Shown: positions 10,977 through 22,110, counted from the first letter of the stretch. The stretch: 64,000 nt of DNA from Apiospora phragmitis (GCA_038363925.1 JAQQWL010000018.1:558001-622000); one strand, 5' to 3'. Translations and numbers: made by a program. Notes: generated from the letters alone by a model not told the origin.

Positions 10977-11841
10977 TCACTTCCTATTGCGGATCATCAC
11001 CCCGACCTCTGGGTTCTCCAACATCCTAGCCATTTCGTCACATGTTATACGCACCCATTTTCGATTCATGGAATTATGCCCGCTGAACCTCTGCGACCAT
11101 TCGTCCCAAACAAGCGGTACTGGGAACCCATAGCGGCCCGGCCGCACAACAAACGACAGGAAAGGCAGACCTGCCAACACATAGGACGAAAGGTCCTCGC
11201 TGCTCCACGATTCTTGCCCAGGCCATCATACCACAATGCACGTCGTCGATTCCACAGAAGCTTTGGGCATCCGGCGTAATCCTGGAGACGACCTCGACTA
11301 GGCGCACAGACTCGTTATTGCCAGATAGATCCAGCCGGACAGCCACTTGCACGTTTGGGTGGCCTTGGGCTATCTGTCTGTCTTCCCTTCCGCTTTCGAC
11401 GTGGGGTTCCTGAAAGCTTCGCCCCAGGTACTTCTGAGGCGGCCTGCTCCATCGGCACTGCTACAGCAGGGCTGGGGCGAGACCATGCGCAGTGCTCTCG
11501 CGGAAGGAATGCTTCGAGGAACGTTGAACCCTCCCGATCGTACTGCGCGGGAAGATAGCCCTTCGCCTGGCCGGTTCCGCCCAAGGATGAGCTGCATAGT
11601 GGTTCAGGGCTAAGGGAACGTGCTCGTGTTGGATCGTCATTCGTCGTTCCGTCATGCCCAACCCAACCTTGTAAAGCTCATCTAATGCCCTCCTCAGCTC
11701 CTCATCACATTCTACGGGATTATTTTCAAGGAAACGTAGCATGTCGTCCAATATCGTACCTTCCGAGTTACTTCCATCGAGGCATTCAAGTGGTAATGGT
11801 GTTTTAGGGGCAGCGGCCGTGCTGAAGAAAGAGTTCAGCAC
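10977..11841 (-). pseudogene. conserved hypothetical protein, frame-disrupted
   Basis: Three overlapping minus-strand frames appear to be successive parts of one protein. 11841-11461 is acidic (LDDMLRFLENNPVECDEELR), 11584-11315 is basic (GTPRRKRKGRQTDSPRPPKR), and 11352-11074 plus 11180-10977 give VAVRLDLSGNNESVRLVEVV and WVRITCDEMARMLENPEVGV. Frame changes occur at about 11560, 11330 and 11150, either by introns or by indels. No family was recognised. The first frame has no ATG at its start. Its upstream flank (11842-12403) is shared with the divergent gene at 12404. Confidence 0.35.
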
Positions 11842-12403
11842 CTGATCCTCTATGCTTCATGAGCAGAGTTGATGGTGATGTTTTCGGAGGTGCACATCGT
11901 CGTGGAGGTCTTGTTGTTGAGAAAAGTGAAGAAAGTGAAGAAAGAAAGGAAAGAGGGATTCTATCTGATGAAGGAAGTACGGGTTTATATAGTACCTGGT
12001 CGCTGGGCTGGTCGATCATAGAGTGTTGCAGAGGACTGCGGAATTTCACATCTGGCCGTGAAGTCGTTTTCTGTTGGCCGACTTGGAAGCCTGTCTCTGG
12101 TTGCAACCTTGATCTTTCTCGTATTGAGGCCTCCCTCGATATCGTGTGTCATTCAATGGATGATGCAGCTACGATGCTACACCATCAGCGCCGGTGTTTT
12201 CAGGCCTCCAGGGCTGTTCCATACCAGGCCGCCTGGGCAAGGAATCGCACAGAATATAAATACCCCCATTCATATCCTCTCCCCAACTTTCCTTCTTCCT
12301 ATTCCTCCCATCTTACCACACCATCCTCTCCATTCCATCTATTTCCGTTCACACATATAACCTGAGGACGTACGTCTACTCCAATTTCTCGGTACCAAAT
12401 ACC
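11842..12403. promoter_or_regulatory. divergent intergenic region
   Basis: This 560-bp region separates two divergent genes. It contains GA-rich tracts (about 11920-11950) and a TATA-like element (ATATAAATAC at about 12252) about 150 bp before the ATG at 12404. Pyrimidine-rich sequence (12285-12350) typical of fungal 5' leaders follows. Open frames over it look incidental. Confidence 0.35.
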
Positions 12404-13586
12404 ATGCCAACCTCCAATGGGACAGTTTCGACTCCTCAGTCCGTCGATGTGGGATATAACAAAATCGAGGGACTGTTTTACGGTCCCATCAAGGAGCGTG
12501 ACCACTTGATCAACACCATTACCAATCCCACCTTGATAAATGGTGCCATCATTTTCGACATCACCTGGAAGCCAGTGTGGGTAGATGCACACGAAATTAT
12601 GGGGGAAGGTGTCCCGTACCTCTACGAAGCTTTGCACCTATGTGGTGGCTTCCAGAAGGACACGAGATGGTCACGTCACCTCAAGCTGGGTGAAACAGAG
12701 AATGCGGGGATTTTCCCGGTCAGGGTCTTGCAGTCAGAGGTAGTCGAGGTTGATGGATGCACCAAAGATTGCTTTCTGGTATCATTTATGGACTCCAAGG
12801 TCGACCTCCAAAATCTCAATGGCCACTGGCTTGGATACGGCCAGAACCTTGCTATGAGCCAACTCGGGAAAGCTTGTTTGTCCTCAGAGGTGGCGGTTCC
12901 ATTCGTCAATACAGAGACCCAAAAGCCCACCACCACCAATACGCGCCACTCCGCGGGTATCGGGGACAGCAGGCTCGCCTTAGCTGACCATGACCATTCG
13001 TATGCAGAACGACCATCTTCAGCACGTGAGCAAATTTACCGCAGTTCGCCGACCATTCTCTTGGACCAGCCACTCACGATGGGAGTAGAGCAACCAGGCC
13101 CTCGTTCACTTATGCAAAAGGGGCCAGATCGGCACAGAGACGACGGAGGCAAGGGTGATTCACTTCCTCGCCAGGATAAGGCACCATCCTATGGCGATCA
13201 GGAAACATCACCCCTCTCTGACGATAGGCTCACTGGGAAAGGGGGGAACGGAGGCAACCCAGAACCAACGCCATGGAAATGACAATAACTACGGCAACGG
13301 TATGAAGCTCGAAACTCTTTTTGTTCATCGAGCAGGGGCAAGTTTTGGCTTCTACGAGTACGAGAAGACCACTGATGCGCACGTGGGCAAAAAAGGCGCG
13401 CTGGCAACGGTCAAGGTTCACTGGAGACCTTCGAGTGTCTCGCTACAGGACCTGCCACGAACCGCTCTACCAGAGGTCCGTGAAATATTTCTCAAGACGT
13501 ACTCAGAGAAAGAGTGGGATGACCAAATGGAACTTCTCCAAGGCCCAAGCAGGCCGTCGAAAAGGCGAAGATTAGGGCCTAGCTAG
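12404..13586 (+). pseudogene. hypothetical protein with a one-base slip in a G run
   Basis: The ATG at 12404 opens a 292-codon frame with an N-terminal folded-looking region (YNKIEGLFYGPIKERDHLIN, then IIFDITWKPVWVDAHEIMG) and a polar C-terminal half. The frame stops soon after a run of six G at 13241-13246. In the +1 frame the protein appears to continue to 13586, with VGKKGALATVKVHWRPSSVS and a basic KRRRLGPS tail. A duplicated fragment at 20215-20575 has five G at the same place and reads through in the matching frame. So the G6 run is either a real frameshift or a base-calling error. Function is unknown; the C-terminal basic cluster could be a nuclear localisation signal. Confidence 0.5.
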
Positions 13587-14277
13587 ATCCTGTTCTGCTG
13601 CTGGTTTTAATTCGTTTCATAAGCTCTGCCCTCGCTCTTTTGTCAATCATCAGTCGGAAAGCGGTGCCCCAGAGGCAGTGATACTTTCGTACTATTAATC
13701 ATATGATATGAAAAATATGAACCGTGCCACTGATACTGTAAGCTGGGATCGGTGACTTGCTGCTCGGCCCCCAGCTTATTCCACGTCTGCCGTAAGGTGC
13801 TTCGAATTGTTGCTAATATGATGAGTTAGCATTCCAACTTTCCTAAGCTGCTTGCTGGAACGCACAGCGAGAAACGTAATCGCGGGTTCGTTTAGTATCA
13901 CGCGGCCGCTCGTCTAACATAGTCAGGCGTATGACGTCCACTAATTGCTATATCAGTGCTTGCATCACATCTGCGTAGCCTAGCCTCTTTACTACTTATC
14001 CACTGTGTTACAACATTCAGATCCGTAAATGTAAAGGGACTACGCATTGGTACTCAGCCATTGAGAGTCGTCCATGACTCTGCTCGCCGAGACAGCCACG
14101 GGCCCTTCAACCACCACTCACGCTGGCTGGTCTAGCATGAGAAACATGAGATGTCAGAGACTCACTTCGGGCCGCATCATAATCAATATGCTACACATTT
14201 GGCTATAAGTAGAGGTCCGTTGCGCAGCTACTCGACGAGCGGCCTACACCCCGGTACTTAATGTCCTACCCGCATTT
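13587..14277. other. intergenic; TATA-like element near 14202
   Basis: No gene is seen. A GGCTATAAGTAGAG motif around 14201-14214 is a plausible TATA box for the frame that starts near 14278. Confidence 0.35.
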
Positions 14278-15054
14278 GTGAATGGGGGTTATCATACCCC
14301 ACCATTCCAAGGGTCGGGAGCCGCCACGAGGAAGTCTGCTCTTCCAGAACCTCTTCCAGAGCTGGCCTTCCCTTACAGTTTAGAGAATTTACCTAGCAAG
14401 ATTTCCATCCTGTCCGTCTATTCAAACTCGGAGCGTAGTAATTACGAAGCATTATTTGAAGAGGTGTATTTTCCCCCATATGTCCTTAGTATGGAGGGAG
14501 AATGTTACGAGTTTGACCCCAACGGAGACGTTGTTCTCACCCTTCGCAGCCCGAATGCGCCGTTTGCGGTCTGGAATGAAGATGAAGCCCAAAAAGCAGC
14601 CGACTCGTTGACTCAAGATAGGGCCCATACTTTGACCGGACTAGCTGACCCCTGGTTAATCACTTATCATGTGACGGATCATGCGCTAAAACATCACCTA
14701 GGAGCTGACGTCCTTCCTGCGACTACACCCACTGAGCCCATTACGGGACCAACCCCGGAGCCTGAAGCCAATCCTTTTGTCGAAGCACCCGATGAATCTA
14801 CTCCTGCGGTTGAGCCCATTTCCGATGTATCTACCCTGCCTGAATTCGCTGCCGAAGACACAACTACTGCTTCGGAACCGGCTGGCCCAGCCAACATGCC
14901 ATGTTCAATATCTCCGCCTCGGGCGGATCAACCATGGAATCAGGCAGACATACATAGGTGTCCCGCTGTAATTCTAAATTTCAGTCCCAGAGGTGTCAAG
15001 GAGAACAAATACTTCAAAACAGAAGCTTTCGAACTAGAAATAAATGCTCAATAA
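14278..15054 (+). CDS. BTB/POZ-like protein, start codon not found
   Basis: The 258-codon frame contains CYEFDPNGDVVLTLRSPNAP followed by FAVW, a pattern seen at the start of fungal BTB/POZ domain proteins. A Pro/Thr/Glu-rich linker (TPTEPITGPTPEPEANPF) and a short C-terminal segment (PWNQADIHRCPAVILNFSPR) follow. The frame opens at a GTG rather than ATG; an ATG three bases later is in another frame. An upstream exon or a lost start is likely. The BTB fold itself is not visible after the motif, so truncation or further introns are possible. Confidence 0.4.
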   Translation: MNGGYHTPPFQGSGAATRKSALPEPLPELAFPYSLENLPSKISILSVYSNSERSNYEALFEEVYFPPYVLSMEGECYEFDPNGDVVLTLRSPNAPFAVWNEDEAQKAADSLTQDRAHTLTGLADPWLITYHVTDHALKHHLGADVLPATTPTEPITGPTPEPEANPFVEAPDESTPAVEPISDVSTLPEFAAEDTTTASEPAGPANMPCSISPPRADQPWNQADIHRCPAVILNFSPRGVKENKYFKTEAFELEINAQ

Positions 15055-15387
15055 TAAATTATTACTGCTAGTACGTGAGAACTAGAATACATAGGAACTG
15101 ACCCAGCCCCCCTTTGTTTTACTCTGAAATACCGCGGATCCCAGCGGTAACCTCCGTAATGAATTCGTGGAACTTCTGCCACAGGACCAGTACTATCGGC
15201 CCGTCCACTTCTGCTTCGAACAGGCTGTTGTATTCGCTCGCGGTAATGGTTCGAAATGTATGCTTCCTAAAATTTTGTCCAATAATAGACAATTCTTCTT
15301 GGTTGAAAGTCTTTCTGTAAATCATCTCCAGCACAATCGCGATCTCGTGATTCGATATCACATTCTGCTCCTCATACCGGACACACT

Positions 15388-16243
15388 TTATAGAGCAAGA
15401 TCCTGGCCGAACATCGTGTACGTCTGCCGTAGGGGTGGATGGAGACCTGAATATTGAAGTGAATGAGTGCGGACGCACCCCCTTCCCACTCTGCCGTTTC
15501 CTCTGGCCTTTTCTGCTCTCAGGCGCTCAATTTCCTTCTCCTGTTCATTCTGCCTGTGCAGAGCGTGCTCAAGGTCCCTTTCTGCCTCTTCAGCACGCTC
15601 TCTTTCAATCATTGGCCGAGCCAAGCGCTAGGAGGGCTTTCTCGTCTGCGGAGCTCCTATCACTCTCTGCTCTTTCCGCGCGACTCATCGCCTCGTTCTT
15701 TGCTTCTATGGCCTGCTCGGCCTGCTCTGTCTTCTCCTGAATCTCTTGCTCCAGCTTTTTAATACGATGGGTCAACCTCCGAACCTCCTCGTGCGCTTCG
15801 GCCTTCTCTAGCACCAGTGTCTCGGCATGTTGTCGTTCCTCTGCGAGTATCTGCTCTGTTTCTAGTTTGTCTTGTTCGGCTTTCCTGTGTGCTTCCACCA
15901 CGAGTATTGCCGTGTCCCGAGCTTGATCGAGCTGCCGAACTTGTTCTTCCTTTTCTTTTTCTACTTTGCGAACGCACTCTTGTTCCACTCCTATTTCGGT
16001 CGCTAGTCTGCTCGCGTATTCTTGGGCCTCCGCCACGGCTGCTTTGGCCTTAGTTTTCTCATCGTGTAGAGGCTGGGTGTGCGCTCGGAGAAGCTCTTCT
16101 AACGCTTCCAAGGCTGCGCTCTTCGCCTGGCCAGGCATCAGGACGGGGACGGGGAGCTCGTTGGGCAGCGGGCTAGGGTGATGGGGCTGAGAGGAAGGGA
16201 CGAGGTCATCGGAAGCAGACAGGAAGCGCGCTGGGAGCTCCAA
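15388..16243 (-). CDS. long coiled-coil protein, probably multi-exon and possibly frameshifted
   Basis: Minus-strand frames at 16243-15605 and 15624-15388 together encode a continuous Glu/Lys/Ala heptad region, for example EIGVEQECVRKVEKEKEEQV, RRLTHRIKKLEQEIQEKTEQ and ERERAEEAERDLEHALHRQ. The two frames overlap by about 20 bp in different phases, so one indel or a tiny intron sits near 15610. Further minus-strand frames upstream (16640-16206, Ala-rich) and downstream (15478-15119, NHEIAIVLEMIYRK) may be other exons. The protein is likely structural or scaffolding; the heptads are too generic to name a family. Confidence 0.45.
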
Positions 16244-16643
16244 GGATCTTGGTTGCGCCGAGTTCTTGCGATATTGTTTCGGTCGGATTAATGTCAGAAC
16301 CGCGATGACTGTCTGCCATGTTAGCCAAGACAGCTGGAAGGGCCCAGGCCACGTCAGCCTGGGCTCGCTCTGTCCGGTTGCCTGCCTCTACTGCCCTCAC
16401 TGGAGCCAAGCTCGCCCCTTGGCTCTCAGGGGCACGTCCCAATTCCACTATGTCGCCGCGGCTTCCTCCCCGCCTCCATGTCGCTGTCCCCGGTGCCTGC
16501 TGCCTAGAACACTGCCACACAAGAGTTGTATCAGGTAGTACCATATCTTCCATGTGATGCCCCCTGCATAGCTTGACGCAACTGACATCGTCATTCGGAC
16601 CGGCTGCTGCCAACATAGCGGACAGCCTGTCTCCAGTCAAGGC

Positions 16644-17282
16644 CCAGTCAATAACTAAGACGCCTTAGGCAAAGATATGCAGGAAAGAGGCTGCCGTGTG
16701 ATATGCCTCCTCTCCCGATGGCTCATCGACACATGCGGCAGTTTCGTGACTGGTCGAGACTGGCAATATATGTGGACTGCGCTGCGATCTGCCAGGCACA
16801 CCCCTTGCGCCTCAGAGGACACGAAGGAGAACCTTTCGCTCATGGGAGCGTGCAGGCGTAGGGGGATGGTAAAGCAACATTTGGTATAGCCTGGGAACCA
16901 TGGCAGTCACTCAGCACAGAGTATACTGACGAATACTGTTGAGTTGAAATTATAATAGGTGCAGACGGGAATGGTAAGTCTGGCCGGCCAGCGGCAGGAG
17001 CCAATAGGGGAAGTCAAATGCATGGCTCGATGCGACCTGAGACAAGGAGTCAAAGAGGGAGCGAGAGAGAGAAGCAAAGCCAGAGATGCTAGGCGAGATG
17101 ACGATGAGGATCCGCTGGCGCTCTGTGTCGGAAAGGACGAAGGTTGAAAAGGAGGCAGCTCCAGGTCGCAGGTACAAGATTATGACAAGAGAAAGGAGAC
17201 TCCTATTTATGCTGGCGGGAGACCAAGGTGTGGACACAAGCCAATTGGTAAAGCGGCGGATGGAGTTTGCGTCAACGCTAGA
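16644..17282. other. non-coding between coiled-coil gene and LTR
   Basis: No motif-bearing frame was found. Short frames on both strands overlap each other and have no recognisable content. Confidence 0.35.
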
Positions 17283-17507
17283 TGTTGAATGGGCTTCTCG
17301 TACGTACGTACAAATGGGTTCCGGTTTCAATCGGGGGGTTATTCTGCTGTATTCTTGTTGTTCATTATCTTCTCTATCTCCAATGCTAGCTGTGAGGGGC
17401 ATCGTATGCCCCTCTTAATGAAACAGAAAAAGGGGTTCGTGCGCGCAGGCACGTGGCACCCCTTTTGGAGTCGTATGGAAAAACGGAGCGCTCCTAGATT
17501 TCTATCA
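17283..17507 (-). mobile_element. degraded solo LTR, same family as 36232 and 43242
   Basis: The sequence is the reverse complement of the 215-bp LTR at 36232-36446. It shares the GTACGTACGTAC block, the GGGGCATCGTATGCCCC inverted repeat and GTGCGCGCAGGCACGTGGCA. The left end TGTTGAATGGGC is at 17283. The right end is diverged (about 17493-17507) and no clean target-site duplication was found. It abuts the HD-domain coding sequence that starts at about 17511. Confidence 0.7.
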
Positions 17508-17510
17508 TAT

Positions 17511-18838
17511 CTTGGAGGTAGTCAAGCATCTGCCCCGGACTGGGTGGTTGAGAAACGTGAAGCATCCCGAAAGCGTCGCAAGCCATTCTTTTCGAGTAGC
17601 TTTACTTGCTGGGTGCACGCCAGTCAGTTCCATAATACTTTCACTTCACGTTTCATGCTCACCTGTTGTAGCCTGGCTTAAATCGATCAAGATGCATCTT
17701 CATCGGCTTGGTCCATGATTTGGGCGAGTCGATAGTTGGAGATATTCCAACATACGCCGACGTTCCGAAAGGTGAGATATCAGATGTTTTAACGACGAGT
17801 GCTAACCGATATTAGAGAAAAAGAAATTACTGGAGACTTCTGCCTTCCAGTATCTTGAAGCTCTGCTCGGTCGCCATGATCAAAAGTATGCAGAGGAGAT
17901 AGTTGAAGCTTGGGATGACTACGAAAACGGCAATACGCCCGAAGGGCGATGGGTTAAAGAAGTCGATAAGCTGGAATGCATTATGCAGGCGCAAGAGTAT
18001 GAACAGGTCTATCGTTCAGGAGACTTTGATGAATTTCAAGGACTATCGACAAAAATCATATCCGTAGAAGGACAACGACTACTGGAACTCTTGCGGAAGG
18101 AACGGCAGGCACAGCGATTGAAAGAGGCGCAGCGCTACCCTATCGTCTTTCTCCTCTGGTAAGCGCTCCTGTATTCATACGTTCCTCTATCTTCTGACCC
18201 ATGTACCTAGGCGACGACACATTGTGCAAGAATATGTCTGCCTGCTTGGCTGAGGACTTCGAGTGCCAAACTATGTCCCTCAACGACATTCTACATGAGT
18301 CCTTGGCGGACCAGGGATTTCATCTTGCCCAGTACCTTCAACAGTGCTTCAGGGAGAATATCGAAGTTGCAGCACATGCGGTTGTTGACCTACTGAAGAA
18401 GAAGCTCGATGAGATCAAAGATGGGCAGTGGGTCGTAGTGCGGGGCTTCCCAGAGAACACAGAGCAGCTTCTCTGGTTTGAGCGACTGGTTAGTGACGTT
18501 TCCCATAAGCTGATAAATGCTTATCATAGCAGGTCCAAAAACCGAATCACATCCTGCTTCTCAACGGCGAAGGCCAAGCTTCGTCCCCGAGACAACCTCG
18601 GCCAGTTGCTGGCAACGTCGACTTTTGGGAGGCTCGCGATATGAAGCTGGAAGACTATCTGAGACAGCACTGTGGTGAATTCAATAATGTCTCAATTAGC
18701 GGGCAATCACGTTCGGAAGGGTACAAATGCATAAAAGGTTTGTTTGAGACAATTGTGGGCGGGTTTAATGACAGCAAGGCGTCAGCGGATGAAGGAAACA
18801 AACCAGCCAATCAGCAGCAACCCGAATCGCACTGTTAA
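17511..18838 (+). CDS. HD-domain nucleotidase (HDDC2-like) joined to adenylate-kinase-like domain, 5' end abutting an LTR
   Basis: Exons by eye: 17511-17622, 17672-17771, 17816-18158, 18211-18488 and 18533-18838. Part one is HDDC2/YfbR-like 5'-deoxynucleotidase: LPRTGWL, HPESVASHSFRVALLA, VHDLGESIVGDIPTYADVPK, YENGNTPEGRWVKEVDKLE. The metal-binding H..HD..D residues are all present. Part two resembles adenylate/UMP kinase: QRYPIVFLLW, then DTLCKNMSACLAEDF in place of a normal glycine-rich P-loop, VVDLLKKKLDEI, VVVRGFPENTEQLLWFERLV and a C-terminal VSISGQSRSEGYKCIKGLF. The join of exons three and four is one base out of phase and falls exactly in the expected P-loop. That implies a lost P-loop, a different splice site or a frameshift. 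No ATG is seen; the N-terminus meets the LTR. Predicted role: nucleotide-monophosphate metabolism in the cytosol. Confidence 0.6.
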
Positions 18839-20120
18839 AGTATAGATAGCTCCCGAACAAAGTCATCCGCATCGTCAAGAAACATTAAGGAGCTGATTAT
18901 AAACATGATCGATTGCGCCTGACCATCAACATACTGAGAAATAGGCGTCTGTCCTATAAGATTTTGCGATTCTGGAATTTGATTAGTTAACCACAAATGT
19001 ACAGCTTGGGGCTTATGCCAACTGACTCCAGGCTGAGACCTTTGCCCACAGGATAGACATAAGCTGGTTGGCTTTCGAATACGTTTCAATTGCCTAGTTG
19101 CCTCCAGCCTGTTTCCATTCCGACAGTAACTGCTTACAGGAAGCGGTTGCTTCGTCCAGCAGATACCTAGGCGTGGAAGGATGCTGCCAAAAGTGCTCCT
19201 GAAAACAGTTAGTTACTTGTCTTGGCACTAGAACAGGATGTGGTACATTATCGATATAACGACTCCAGTAAATATTGCGACCAGCGTCCAGTTCTCGTGT
19301 ATGTAGCAAGAAGAAGTAGACCAGAACTTGTACAACAGGGTCTTGGAAGCCTTGTCGTCTCTGGTAATTAATAGATCGATCTAATCGAATCACGTTCAAT
19401 TCACAAAAATGAACAAGCTGACTCTTTATCATACGGGGTACAATCCGTTGATTGAACCAGGGCGATGTCGGTTCTGTGACGATTTCCATATCTAAAACGT
19501 CCTGTCCACTGAACTTGGGGGGCTCGAGCATGAGGCGTACTGACGTGTATAACTGGTGGCAGTCTTTGACTATCGGTACCTTTCAAGCTCAGTATCACCT
19601 CCACTCGCATGGGACGAGCTGCTTACATAAAGGTAGTGCTCTGCTAAATGAAAGAAGAACGAGACTGGCGACGGTTGATTCTTGCCCAGGTATAAGGTGT
19701 AATAGCTACATACCGAAATGTATTCGGTAATGTCCACACTATAACCCTCTATACCATAGGCGCTAGTATGGGTAAAAAACCAGCCAGACTGATTCTTTAA
19801 GAAGACTTGGATCTGGTTCTTGTCGCTCGGAATAAACCTCACGCAGGGGAGCTCGAGACGTGGCCCATCCATGAAATGACACACTTGCGCGATTCGCACC
19901 CGGCTTGATGCGTCAACTCGAGGCAAGAGAAAGGCCAATTCATACTCATTGTTCTTCCCTAAAGGACCAGTAAGCTTAGGCTATAACGAAAACAGGATAT
20001 GAAAATGAATGGTATATACACTTATCGAACGGTCTTATGACATCATACACCGGCAAGCATTTGATAGATTGAGCTTCACAGCGTGGACACCCGAGCCCTT
20101 CAGCATACCGGCACTGTTCC
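18835..20120 (-). pseudogene. multi-exon hypothetical protein with Cys-pair motifs, convergent with the HD gene
   Basis: Minus-strand coding blocks run from about 20120 (CPRCEAQSIKCLPVYDVIRP), through 19938-19570 (FLLPRVDASSRVRIAQVCHF, VFLKNQSGWFFTHTSAYGIE, SPVSFFFHLAEHYLYV) and 19531-19094 (TEPTSPWFNQRIVPRM, DPVVQVLVYFFLLHTRELDA), to 19090-18835 (KRIRKPTSLCLSCGQRSQ). The Cys pairs at both ends suggest zinc-binding sites. The last two blocks are out of phase by one base near 19094, and the join at 19570-19531 is unclear. The copy may therefore be broken. I know of similar unnamed fungal proteins but no function. Its stop overlaps the HD gene stop tail to tail. Confidence 0.45.
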
Positions 20121-20214
20121 ATCTGTCAGCCTTTGCGATGATACATCATTCGTCGACTAACCTTTCTCTTGAGGCTCTGGCATCGGCGGCAAGGAATGGA
20201 TTTAGGTGGATAAA

Positions 20215-20575
20215 CTCGCGTCGACAAATCAATTACCTTCGGTAATGGTGGAGCCCAGCCAAGATGAGAGGCTCGCTTTAGCTGGCCATAACCCATTATA
20301 TACAAAACAACCTTCCTCAATATCTGAGCAGAGTCACTGCAGTTCTGCAATCATTCTCTCCGACCAGTGGGTCCTCGTTCACTTACGCAAGAGGGACAAG
20401 ATCGGCACAGAGACGACGGAGACAAGAATGATGCACTTCCCCGCCAGGATAAGGCGTCATCCTATGGCGATCAGGAAACATCACCCATCTCTGACGATAG
20501 GCTCGCTGGGATAGGGGGAACGGAGGCAACCCAGAACCAATGCCATGAAAATGGCAATAACCATGATAACAGCTC
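20215..20575 (+). pseudogene. duplicated fragment of the 12404-13586 gene
   Basis: Nucleotide and protein similarity to 12950-13285 is clear: RLALAGHN / RLALADHD, DRHRDDGDKNDALPRQDKA / DRHRDDGGKGDSLPRQDKA, SYGDQETSPISDDRLAG / SYGDQETSPLSDDRLTG. About 25 bases are missing near 20366 relative to the parent, shifting the frame. Only the C-terminal middle part of the gene is present. Confidence 0.8.
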
Positions 20576-22110
20576 GATCAAGGCAACTCCGATCGATGGC
20601 GATATAGACAAGAATAGCCGCTTCGTATCGGTAGCAAAGCTTTCGCCATGCCTGGAGCGAAACCAAGGCCACCGGTGACAAGGTGCACGCGTGTGTGGGG
20701 TGATGATCGTGAATCAGGATCGATGCTTCAAGGAACTCGGTTACCGACTGATTATCGTTGAGCACCCGGGCTGTATGCTGTACATCGGTATTGAACGTGC
20801 TGCTACTGACAAGGGCCATGGCCAAGATACGATTATGGAGATCTTTCCTCTCGACTTCCGAATCAGAATCGGCTCGCTTCATTAATAGCTTGCCGGCCCA
20901 GTCACGTGCGACTGACCTGACTTGGCGGGTGAAGTCGCAACAAGCCAACCAGACTGTCTTGCTGTTTGCGAGGGACATCACTCTGTTGCAGAGACTCGTG
21001 AGAGTGAACAGAGCAATGTCACATTCCCAGTTTTCCTTGAAACGTAGGAGGGTAGCTTCAAGACCGCCAAGAAGCTTGCGAGCAAAGTCCTCATCTTGGA
21101 CAATAGCATGGGAATCGCGTAGGTGGGATTCTGGGTTGTCATGACACGGGCCACTCTCCCCAATCGCTTGCAAAACTACCAGAGCGGTCTCGATGTTGTT
21201 GAAATCGACCGTGGGCGCGTAGAGTTGTACCAAGATATTCTGCCATTGGATGCGCGCTCCCGAGCGCATATGTCCGATTGCTCTGAATTCACCCAGGTCC
21301 ACTGCGAGAAACGTTAATAACTATGTAAAGACAAGTTTGATCTGTATACTTACAGTTTGGAGGGCATGACGATTGTTTAGCAATGACCTCGTTGGATGTG
21401 TGAGAGTACCCACGAATCCAGTCTGGCAACGGGAGCTTTGACGCAACTGCGAAGGAACAATTTGAGGGAATCTTCGAGCCCCCGATTATCTCCGACACTG
21501 GGAAAACATGGTTGGTATCGTAGTAAGAATATTGGCACCCATGTTTCTTGCATATCGTCGCCGTCGACGCTTCCGAAACCAATTGCTCGCGATAGTGGGA
21601 ATTAACGAAAGGTTTGTCAGACGATCTAAGGCCCAACCGTCCCGACTGTCCCTTCCCGACTACTGTGGTGAGGTCGGCGTAGTCACAAGGCGAATAGAGC
21701 CTACCAGAGCTGCCAAAAACTCGGTGACTATCTCGGAACAAGTCGATCAGCAGAGTCATGGTCACCCGACGTCAGTCGCTGATGACGGCGGGGACTCGCA
21801 ATTCAAAGACAACACTGTGGGCTTTGTGCTCATCATCCGGAAGCGGCCATTCATGAACTGTGATGCTCATTTTATCCATCTAGCTTTGCAAAGAACATTT
21901 CTGGCAAGAGGAACGGCATTTCATCTCCCAGCCATGGTAGTCGCTTCCCACCTCCTCTTGGTCGTGCTCTAAGCTATTACATGAAGCTTGCAGAGCCTCA
22001 TACTTGGCCAATTTCTGCTTAAGCTCCTGCATCTTATCGTTTCGCTTCTTCTGGGACAGTGACACAATTTCCTGGTGCAACTTCTGGTGGATGTAAGAAT
22101 GCGGGACCAA
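20576..22110 (-). pseudogene. remnant of a large DUF6606/DUF3638-type fungal protein
   Basis: Minus-strand frames in order: 22110-21880 (EIVSLSQKKRNDKMQELKQK, MKCRSSCQKCSLQS), then KMSITVHEWPLPDDEHKAHS and VVFELRVPAVISD, 21765-21289 (YADLTTVVGKGQSGRLGL, HGCQYSYYDTN, KLPLPDWIRGYSHTSNEV), and 21302-20640 (MRSGARIQWQNILVQLYAPT, DWAGKLLMKRADSDSE, FLEASILIHDHHPTHACTL). The order and motifs match the central part of very large fungal proteins annotated with DUF6606, DUF3638 and DUF3645 (ubiquitin-protease-like). A TGA at 21772-21774 sits where TRP is expected (VISD-stop-RR), another stop at about 21890 separates CSLQS from the next block, and the ends of the protein are missing. Sequence beyond about 20640 passes into the duplicated 12404-gene fragment. 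Confidence 0.5.
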
